Positions 54,279-61,119 of a stretch of DNA of 64,000 nucleotides are shown in pieces. Below the pieces are notes generated by a model, which saw only the letters and a list, made by a program, of their open reading frames with translations, had not been told where the DNA came from and did no database searches. The position numbers were made by a program, and so were the translations under genes. The stretch is from positions 1,364,001-1,428,000 of the forward strand of contig NZ_CP071247.1 in the NCBI RefSeq assembly GCF_017301335.1, in the 5' to 3' direction. Numbering within the stretch: position 1 is the first letter of the stretch; every line of letters begins with the position of its first letter. Source of the DNA: Marinobacter salinisoli. GTDB taxonomy: Bacteria > Pseudomonadota > Gammaproteobacteria > Pseudomonadales > Oleiphilaceae.

Positions 54279-56048
54279 ATGACTGAACCGAAAAAGAAAA
54301 TTCGTATTGGCGACCTGCTGGTTCAGAACGATGTCATCACTGAACAGCAGTTGATGACCGCCTTGCGGGAGCAAAAGAACACCGGCCGGAAACTGGGCCG
54401 CACCCTGATTGATCTGGGCTATGTGGATGAGGACAACCTGCTCAACATCCTGTCGCGTCAGCTGGAGGTGCCATTTGTCCAGTTGCGGCACTATCAGTTC
54501 AACAGTGAACTGGTTAAAAAGCTGCCCGAGGCCATGGCCCGCCGGTTCCGCAGTATTGTGCTGGCGGAGCAGGGGGGTGAGCTGCTGATCGGCATGGCCG
54601 ACCCGCTGGACATCTTCGCCTATGACGAGCTGGTGCGGATTCTCAAACAGCCGATCCGGCAGGCGGTGGTGCGCGAAAGCGAGTTGCTCAGTACCCTGGA
54701 CCTGGTGTACCGCCGTACCGATGAAATCGCGTCGCTGGCGGAAGAACTGGAAGACGAACTGGGCGACGATGCCTTCGACCTGGCCGACTTGTCGGCCGAG
54801 TCCGAAAGCGCCGAAGCGCCGGTGGTCAAGCTGTTGCAGACCCTGTTCGAAGATGCGGTTCAGGCCCGCAGCTCCGACATCCACATCGAACCCGATGAAG
54901 CGGTGGTTCGGATTCGTCAGCGGGTGGACGGTGTGCTGCAAGAACAGGTGATGAAGGAAAAGAAGGTGAACGCTGCCCTGGTGCTTCGCCTGAAGCTGAT
55001 GGCTGGCCTGAACATTTCCGAGAAACGCCTGCCGCAGGATGGCCGGTTTAACATCCGGGTCAAAGGCCGCAGCATTGACGTGCGCGTCTCCACCATGCCA
55101 GTGCAGTATGGCGAGTCCGTCGTGATGCGTCTGCTGGATCAGAGTCAGGGCATGCTCAACCTGAATGGCACCGGCATGCCGGCGGACCTTTTGGAGCGTT
55201 TCCGGCGCATGATCCACAAGCCCCACGGCATGATTCTTGTCACTGGCCCCACCGGGAGTGGTAAGACGACCACCCTGTACGGAGCGCTGAGCGAACTCAA
55301 CCGTCCCGAGGTCAAGATCATCACCGCCGAAGACCCGGTGGAATACCGTCTGCCCCGGATCACACAGGTGCAGGTGAACCCGAAGATCGGGCTGGAATTT
55401 GCCGGGGTCTTGCGGGCGGCCCTGCGACAGGACCCGGATGTGATCCTGGTCGGCGAGATGCGGGACCGGGAAACCGTCGAGATTGGTCTGCGCGCCGCCA
55501 TGACCGGCCACCTGGTGCTCTCGACCCTGCACACCAACGATTCCATCAGCAGTGCCATGCGTTTGATCGACATGGGCGCCGAGCCGTTCCTGGTGGCCAG
55601 CTCCTTGCTCGGCGTGGTCGCCCAGCGCCTGGTCCGCCGGGTCTGCGATAACTGCGCCGAAGCCTATGAGCCGACGGAGCAGGAGCGGATCTGGCTCGAC
55701 AGCTTCCACCTCGACCCCCTCGATCTGGCTGCCGGGTTCGTTAAGGGACGCGGTTGTTACCAGTGCAGCAACACGGGTTACAAGGGCCGGGTGGGTGTTT
55801 ATGAACTGCTGGAAATGAACGAGCCGATGCTGGACGCACTGCGGCGGAAGGACGTCGCCGCCTTCACCCGCGCCGCCCGGCTGGGCAATAGTTACCGCCC
55901 ACTGGGGCAGTGCGCCATGGACTACGCCCTGGGCGGCGTGACTACCCTTGAGGAAGTGGCCCGGGTGGCAGCAACGTTAGACGCAGACTTCACCGGTAAG
56001 GCGAAGAAGACTCTTGCCGATCTGGCCGTGGAAGAGGGCAGCGTCTGA
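54279..56048 (+). CDS. mshE: MSHA pilus extension ATPase MshE with c-di-GMP-binding MSHEN domain
   Basis: A 589-aa hexameric motor ATPase of the GspE/PilB family. The N-terminus carries two 24-residue MSHEN motifs, residues 9-32 and 38-61, separated by five residues, the arrangement shown to bind c-di-GMP in Vibrio MshE. In the first motif the residue at position 10 is Asp rather than the usual Gly. Walker A is GPTGSGKT (323-330), and the Asp and His boxes (GEMRDRETVEIGLRAAMTGH) and the four-cysteine metal site (CDNC...CYQC) are intact. One base overlaps mshG. Confidence 0.95.
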   Translation: MTEPKKKIRIGDLLVQNDVITEQQLMTALREQKNTGRKLGRTLIDLGYVDEDNLLNILSRQLEVPFVQLRHYQFNSELVKKLPEAMARRFRSIVLAEQGGELLIGMADPLDIFAYDELVRILKQPIRQAVVRESELLSTLDLVYRRTDEIASLAEELEDELGDDAFDLADLSAESESAEAPVVKLLQTLFEDAVQARSSDIHIEPDEAVVRIRQRVDGVLQEQVMKEKKVNAALVLRLKLMAGLNISEKRLPQDGRFNIRVKGRSIDVRVSTMPVQYGESVVMRLLDQSQGMLNLNGTGMPADLLERFRRMIHKPHGMILVTGPTGSGKTTTLYGALSELNRPEVKIITAEDPVEYRLPRITQVQVNPKIGLEFAGVLRAALRQDPDVILVGEMRDRETVEIGLRAAMTGHLVLSTLHTNDSISSAMRLIDMGAEPFLVASSLLGVVAQRLVRRVCDNCAEAYEPTEQERIWLDSFHLDPLDLAAGFVKGRGCYQCSNTGYKGRVGVYELLEMNEPMLDALRRKDVAAFTRAARLGNSYRPLGQCAMDYALGGVTTLEEVARVAATLDADFTGKAKKTLADLAVEEGSV

Positions 56049-57277
56049 TGCAATTCAGTTATCGGGGCAAGGACAGTCGCGGTATTACCCAGCAGGGCGC
56101 CATTGCAGCGGCCAGCGCGGACGCGGCCGCCACCGAACTGATGCGCCGGGGTATCACGCCGCTGGCCATTGAAGAACAGCACGATCAGGCCTCGTTCAGT
56201 GAGCGGTTGGGTGCCATGCCCATGTTCCGCCAGAAGATCACACTGGATGAACTGATTGTGTTCTGCCGGCAAATGCATGCGCTGACAAAGGCCGGCATAC
56301 CCATCATCCGGACCATGCGAGGCCTGGCGGAGACCACACGATCGGCGGCGCTGGCAGACGTGCTGAACGATGTGACCAGCAGGCTGGAAGGTGGCACCAC
56401 GATGGCCACTGCGATGCAGGCTCATCCAAAGGTATTTTCGGAGTTGTTCATCGCCATGATCCACGTGGGCGAAAACACCGGCATGCTCGATGACGCGTTC
56501 CGGCGTTTGTCCGAAATCCTGGAACTTGAGCGGGACACCAAACGCCGGATGAAACAGGCGTTGCGTTACCCCACGTTTGTGGTGGTTGCCCTGCTGTCCG
56601 CCCTGATGGTGGTGAACTTCCTGGTGATTCCCAAATTTTCCGCGGTGTTTGCCAAACTGGGCGCGGATCTGCCGTTTCTTACCCAGCTGCTCGTTGGCAC
56701 CTCCAGCTTCCTGCTCAACTACTGGTACATCGGCCTGTTTGCCGTGGCCGCCAGCGCAGTGTTGCTGCGGCAATGGAAACAGACGCCGCAGGGCCGCCTG
56801 ACCTGGGACCGCTACAAGCTGCGGGTGCCCATCATTGGTCCGCTCCTGGAGTTGATCACACTGAGCCGCTTTGCCCGCAACTTCGCCAGCATGCTGTCGG
56901 CGGGCATGCCGGTGACCCACGCCCTGACCGTGGTGTCCGATGCTGCAGACAACGCCTGGATTTCCCGCCACATCAAGGAAATGCGAGCCGGTATCGAGCG
57001 CGGTGAGAGCCTGCTCCGCACGGCTCGCCAGAGCCAGATGTTTACGCCGCTGATTCTGCAGATGATCGCAGTCGGCGAGGAGACAGGCTCGGTGGATGAG
57101 ATGCTGAACAACGTGGCGGATTTCTATGACGAAGACGTGGATTACGGCCTGAAGCGACTGGCCGAATCCATCGAACCCATTTTGATCGTAGCCATGGGCA
57201 TCCTCGTACTGATCCTGGCGCTGGGGGTTTTCCTGCCGATCTGGGATCTGGGCGCCGCCGCCATGGGGCGGGGCTGA
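56048..57277 (+). CDS. mshG: MSHA inner-membrane platform protein MshG (PilC/GspF-like)
   Basis: A 409-aa polytopic protein with duplicated GspF domains and three transmembrane helices (about 173-195, 220-240 and 375-400). FCRQMHALTKAGIPIIRTMR and the repeat FARNFASMLSAGMPVTHALT are the family signature. It couples MshE to pilin assembly. TGATG overlap with mshE. Confidence 0.95.
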   Translation: MQFSYRGKDSRGITQQGAIAAASADAAATELMRRGITPLAIEEQHDQASFSERLGAMPMFRQKITLDELIVFCRQMHALTKAGIPIIRTMRGLAETTRSAALADVLNDVTSRLEGGTTMATAMQAHPKVFSELFIAMIHVGENTGMLDDAFRRLSEILELERDTKRRMKQALRYPTFVVVALLSALMVVNFLVIPKFSAVFAKLGADLPFLTQLLVGTSSFLLNYWYIGLFAVAASAVLLRQWKQTPQGRLTWDRYKLRVPIIGPLLELITLSRFARNFASMLSAGMPVTHALTVVSDAADNAWISRHIKEMRAGIERGESLLRTARQSQMFTPLILQMIAVGEETGSVDEMLNNVADFYDEDVDYGLKRLAESIEPILIVAMGILVLILALGVFLPIWDLGAAAMGRG

Positions 57278-57283
57278 CAGCCG

Positions 57284-57892
57284 GTGAAGCAACTGCCTTC
57301 GGGCGATTCGCTGGCGCTGATGCGCAAGTTGCGGCTGGCGATCGTACTGATGGTGGTTGCTCCGCTGCTGTGGTTCACGCTGGATGCACTGGAGCGGGAG
57401 ATACAGAAAGCCGAAGAGAGGGCGGCCAACATGGTCATCAGCCAGCTGCAGGCGGCGCTGATGATTCGCGGCGCCGAAGCCATGTTGAACCGGGCTGAGC
57501 GGCTGGAGGACCTGACGGGGAGCAATCCGTTTGGATGGCTTCGGCACCAGTGGCACAACTACCAGGGGCTCTGTCAGGATGGCGGGCCCAAACCCGGGGA
57601 CTGGTGTTTTCGGGCTGAACAACAAAAAGAAACGGTTTTGAGGGTGAAAGGATGGTTAATTTATAACCCGAATCAGCCGATAACCGTCGCAGGACGTCGG
57701 GCATTAGGGGCAGCTCCCCTGGCGTGGCGGGTTGCAACTGATTTTGTCGACCGCAATGGCAACGGTCGGCGAGAGAACTCTGAGCGATTAACCGGGTTGA
57801 TCTTGGTCCCGGTGTCGTTGGAAGGAGACGCACACCCCGGTAGCAACCGGGTGGTATCTGAGACATACAAAGGAAGCAAGGCTGAGATATGA
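57284..57892 (+). CDS. mshF: MSHA biogenesis protein MshF
   Basis: 202 aa, starting with GTG six bases after mshG (an internal ATG at 57320 is possible). One N-terminal transmembrane helix (about 17-37), then a periplasmic region with a helical segment and a small beta domain. Assignment rests mainly on position between mshG and mshB and the single-helix layout; the family diverges strongly. The 3' half is less GC-rich than upstream genes. Overlaps mshB by four bases. Confidence 0.7.
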   Translation: MKQLPSGDSLALMRKLRLAIVLMVVAPLLWFTLDALEREIQKAEERAANMVISQLQAALMIRGAEAMLNRAERLEDLTGSNPFGWLRHQWHNYQGLCQDGGPKPGDWCFRAEQQKETVLRVKGWLIYNPNQPITVAGRRALGAAPLAWRVATDFVDRNGNGRRENSERLTGLILVPVSLEGDAHPGSNRVVSETYKGSKAEI

Positions 57893-58398
57893 CGCAGTAT
57901 TCCGAACCGAAGCAAAACAAAGGCTTCACACTGATCGAACTGGTGGTAGTGATCGCCATTCTGGCAATTCTGGCGGCATTTGCCTTGCCACGATTTGCCC
58001 AGCTTTCACAGCAGGCTCATGACTCCAGTGTTGAGGCAACTACCGGAGCTCTTGCAGCTGGAGTGGCGCTGGCTAAGACGCAGTGGGTCTCTAATGGATT
58101 GACTGTTGCCACTGCGAACGTGGCCGGTTTTGGCAATGACACTATTGACGTTAGCGCAAATGGTTGGGCGGTGAGTACTTCCGGTAACACCGATCCTGCG
58201 ACCTTGACTGCGGCTGAGTGTGTCGAAGTGTGGGAGGGACTCCTTCAGGCCAGCGCTCCGTCTGTTGCTACCGCTATTGGTAGTGACTACCTGGCGAACG
58301 CATCCAGTGGTACGTGCACCTATGCCTATCAACTGGACGGCGGCACTACTGCAATCAGCTACAACGCCACCAATGGCGACGTAACGAACAACCTATAA
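57889..58398 (+). CDS. mshB: Type IV prepilin MshB
   Basis: A 169-aa prepilin. The prepilin peptidase site is NKG/FTLIEL with Glu5, followed by a hydrophobic helix (VVVIAILAILAAFALPRFAQ). The globular domain is Ser/Thr/Ala/Asn-rich with two cysteines (AEC and GTC) that could form the C-terminal disulfide loop. By order this is MshB, the minor pilin next to MshA, though on sequence alone it could be a second major-type pilin. Base composition is less GC-rich than that of flanking genes. Confidence 0.82.
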   Translation: MTQYSEPKQNKGFTLIELVVVIAILAILAAFALPRFAQLSQQAHDSSVEATTGALAAGVALAKTQWVSNGLTVATANVAGFGNDTIDVSANGWAVSTSGNTDPATLTAAECVEVWEGLLQASAPSVATAIGSDYLANASSGTCTYAYQLDGGTTAISYNATNGDVTNNL

Positions 58399-58433
58399 GT
58401 CGAAAACGTCCCTGGGACAAATGGAGAAGTACC

Positions 58434-58895
58434 ATGAAAGCAATGGCAACTAGAAAAGAGCAAGGTTTCACTCTCATCGAGCTGGTGATGGTGATTGTAA
58501 TTCTGGGCATCCTGGCGGCATTCGCACTACCGCGGTTTGCGGATTTTGGCACTGATGCGCGAACGGCTGCTATCAATGGTGCGGCAGGTTCGGTCCGCTC
58601 GGCTGCATCTATTGCCCACGCACGATGGATCGCAGACGGCAATTCTGCAGGAACGGTATCTTTGGATGGTCAATCCGTAGATATGGACACAACTAACGGC
58701 TATCCAACGGCTACAACTGGTGGCATCGGAGCTGCTGCTCAGCTGAGTGCGGAGTTTCAGGTTGGGGCCGAAGCTTCTAATGCGGTAACGGTCTCTTTGT
58801 TGGGTTCAGATGGCACTACTGTTGTTCCTAATTGCAGCTTTAGTTATTCGGAGCTCACCGGAATCGTCTCGACGATTAACGATACTTGTGAGTAA
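58434..58895 (+). CDS. mshA: Major MSHA pilin MshA
   Basis: A 153-aa prepilin processed at EQG/FTLIEL, with helix VMVIVILGILAAFALPRFAD. Two cysteines (PNC and DTC) at the end frame a D-region. GGAG lies upstream of ATG 58434; an in-frame extension to 58314 overlaps mshB and is rejected. As the main fibre subunit it would mediate surface attachment. About 100 bp follow before mshC, without a clear terminator. Confidence 0.87.
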   Translation: MKAMATRKEQGFTLIELVMVIVILGILAAFALPRFADFGTDARTAAINGAAGSVRSAASIAHARWIADGNSAGTVSLDGQSVDMDTTNGYPTATTGGIGAAAQLSAEFQVGAEASNAVTVSLLGSDGTTVVPNCSFSYSELTGIVSTINDTCE

Positions 58896-58993
58896 TTGGT
58901 TTCGTTGAGTGCGGTTGCTTTACAGGCTGGACTTCTATTTGGGGTTGTTCGGCTGAGCGGGCAGTTCGACCCATGAATGGGGTGAGAAGCTAC

Positions 58994-59446
58994 ATGCGCG
59001 ATGACCGAACGAACAGTGGATACACTCTCGTGGAGTTGGTCGTAGTTATCGCCACAGTGGGAGTTCTATCTGTTCTAGGTAGTAGCTTGTTCGTAAGCAG
59101 ATCAGCCTTCTCCCCACTCCTCGCCACCCAGCAACTCGCCTCCGCCACGCTGCTTGCCCAGCAGGCAGCGCTGGCGGGCAACTCCGCCGGTACGCTCACC
59201 GTTGAGCAGACGGCGGAGTCCTTTCGATTTACCGTGGGTGCCGGTTCGCCGGAGGCCCGCACCTTCAGTGTCGAGCGTGCCGGAACCAGTCTGTCCGGAG
59301 TCGCTCTTCCCTTGACGCTCTCTTTCAACAGCCAGGGTGGGGTTGCCACCGGCGCCAGCACCAATCTAACGTTCTCAGGCGACAGCACCTACCAAACCTG
59401 CGTCAGCTCACTCGGGGCGGTTTACTCCGGGGGGTGTCTGCCGTGA
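58994..59446 (+). CDS. mshC: Minor prepilin MshC
   Basis: 150 aa with a prepilin site NSG/YTLVEL (Tyr in place of Phe at +1) and helix VVVIATVGVLSVLGSSLF. The C-terminal cysteines (TCVSSLGAVYSGGC) form a likely disulfide loop. ATG 58994 is preferred because GGTGAGAAG is well spaced; ATG 58973 lacks a ribosome-binding site. Confidence 0.83.
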   Translation: MRDDRTNSGYTLVELVVVIATVGVLSVLGSSLFVSRSAFSPLLATQQLASATLLAQQAALAGNSAGTLTVEQTAESFRFTVGAGSPEARTFSVERAGTSLSGVALPLTLSFNSQGGVATGASTNLTFSGDSTYQTCVSSLGAVYSGGCLP

Positions 59447-59931
59447 GGCGGGCGCAGGGCGCGACGCTGGTGGAGCTGGTCATCACGATCGTGATTATCA
59501 GTATTGCCATTGCCGGCGTGGTCGGCGCGTTTTCGCTGATTTCCGGCCGCAGTGCCGACCCGCTCAACGAAACGCGGGCGGTGGCGCTGGCCCAGCTGTA
59601 TATGGATGAAATCCTGATGCGCAAATACGATGAGCAGACGCCCCAGGGGGGCGTGCCCCGTTACAGTGGGGCCTGCAGCATCGGCGTGGATGGAGCTGAA
59701 ACCCGGCCCACCTTTGATGACGTGGATGACTACCACGGCCTGAATGATGCACCACCTGCCAGCGCGCTCAGTAACCTGACCGGCTACAACGGGTTTGCCG
59801 TGCAGGTATCGGTGAGCTGTGCCGGCGCCGAAGTCGGGCTGCCCGCTTCCCAGGCCAAGCGTATTGATCTGGTGGTGACTGCACCGGATAACCGGGATTT
59901 CGTGTTTTCCGCCTACAAGGCCAATTTCTGA
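59443..59931 (+). CDS. mshD: Minor prepilin MshD
   Basis: 162 aa from GTG 59443, which overlaps the mshC stop as GTGA; GTG 59434 is an alternative. Short leader RRAQG/ATLVEL, helix VITIVIISIAIAGVVGAFSL. The +1 residue is Ala rather than Phe. Two conserved-type cysteines (GACSIG and SCAG). Probably part of the pilus tip with MshO, P and Q. Confidence 0.83.
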   Translation: MRRAQGATLVELVITIVIISIAIAGVVGAFSLISGRSADPLNETRAVALAQLYMDEILMRKYDEQTPQGGVPRYSGACSIGVDGAETRPTFDDVDDYHGLNDAPPASALSNLTGYNGFAVQVSVSCAGAEVGLPASQAKRIDLVVTAPDNRDFVFSAYKANF

Positions 59932-60716
59932 TGCGTCGGACGAATGGCTTCACGCTCATCGAGCTGATCATGGTGATCGTTCTGCTGGCGATCGTCGCCA
60001 CCATCTCCGTGCGGTTTGTCGCGCTTTCCACCCAGGGCGCCATCGACGTGGGCTCGCGCCAGCTACGCTCGTTTACCGGTGTGGTATTGAGTGAGCAGGT
60101 GAGCCGGGTTCTGCGGGAAGCGTTGCCGGGGTCGGTGCGTGTCAATGGCGACGGGTCCTGTATCGAGTGGATGCCACTGGTGGCGGCGTCCAACTATCTG
60201 TCGCTACCCAGAGGTGCCAGCCCGACCTCGTTTGAGGCGGTGCCGCTGGCTGGCGGCGAAACCGCCGCGGGGCGGATCGTGGTGTATGGTTACGGCAGCA
60301 ACCTGTATTCGGTGGCCAGTCCCGGCCCGGTCTCCCCACCGGCCACCTTGCCCACCGGTGCGTCGCCGGTCACGGTGAGCTTTGCTGGCGGCGTCAGCCA
60401 CCGATTTTCGGCCCAGTCGCCGGCGCGCAAGTTCTTTGTGATTGAGGACCCCAGAACCCTCTGCCAGCAAGGGCAGTACCTGTTCCGCTATCGCAACTAC
60501 GGCATCCAGCCCGCGGTGGCTTCCAGTTTGCCTGCCAGCGCACCCAACCGCGAAGTGCTGGCTGCCGGGCTGGTACCCAACTCGTTAGATTTTGAGGTGG
60601 TGCCTCCCACCCTGCAGCGCAACGGCGTGGTCGCGTTCCGGTTCCAGCTGCAAAGTGATCAGACGGGAGAGATCACCAGCGTCAGCCAGGAGGTGCAGAT
60701 TCGTAATGTGCCCTGA
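59931..60716 (+). CDS. mshO: Minor prepilin MshO (PilW-like)
   Basis: 261 aa with leader RRTNG/FTLIEL, helix IMVIVLLAIVATISVRF and a large beta-rich globular domain, the size of MshO/PilW proteins. Start overlaps the mshD stop (TGATG). Likely in the tip-initiating complex. Confidence 0.85.
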   Translation: MRRTNGFTLIELIMVIVLLAIVATISVRFVALSTQGAIDVGSRQLRSFTGVVLSEQVSRVLREALPGSVRVNGDGSCIEWMPLVAASNYLSLPRGASPTSFEAVPLAGGETAAGRIVVYGYGSNLYSVASPGPVSPPATLPTGASPVTVSFAGGVSHRFSAQSPARKFFVIEDPRTLCQQGQYLFRYRNYGIQPAVASSLPASAPNREVLAAGLVPNSLDFEVVPPTLQRNGVVAFRFQLQSDQTGEITSVSQEVQIRNVP

Positions 60717-61119
60717 GTTTTCCCTCAAAAAGCAGTCTGGCGCCGGACTGCCGGTGGCGATTTTTGTTATTACCGTGCTGGCATTGCTAGTGGTCGTGAT
60801 GGCGCAGCTGCAACAAGGCAGTGCCGAAGCGGTGAGCCTGCAGATACAGTCCCAGCGGGCTTTGTTCAGCGCCGAAAGCGGTGCCCAGGTTGGCGTGCGC
60901 GAGGTGCTGGACGCCAACGATTGTAGCGGACTCACGTCCCCCAAGACTTTCGCTTCTGCCGGGCTTGCCGGCTGTCAGGCGGTGGTTTCATGTGAATCGG
61001 TGCTGGCGGACCTGCAGGGTTCCGGTAGCCCTCAGCCGGTGTTTACGTTAACCAGTGCGGCTCAGTGCGGGGCCGGGCTGGATCAGGCCCGCCGTGTGGT
61101 GGAGGTAAAGGTTCGATGA
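60706..61119 (+). CDS. mshP: MSHA biogenesis protein MshP (PilX-like)
   Basis: 137 aa starting at ATG 60706, overlapping mshO by 11 bases; AGGAGG lies 12 bases upstream. KKQSGAGLPVAIFVITVLAL is a PilX-type prepilin-like N-terminus in which the +5 Glu is replaced by Ala (GAGLPVA), as is common for this subunit. Five cysteines follow. A four-base overlap couples it to mshQ. Confidence 0.82.
   Translation: MCPEFSLKKQSGAGLPVAIFVITVLALLVVVMAQLQQGSAEAVSLQIQSQRALFSAESGAQVGVREVLDANDCSGLTSPKTFASAGLAGCQAVVSCESVLADLQGSGSPQPVFTLTSAAQCGAGLDQARRVVEVKVR

Noticed and set aside
55922..57625. A 567-codon minus-strand frame opposite mshE, mshG and mshF
   Set aside because: The plus-strand genes are conserved pilus components; the antisense translation is rich in His, Gln and Arg without recognisable domains.
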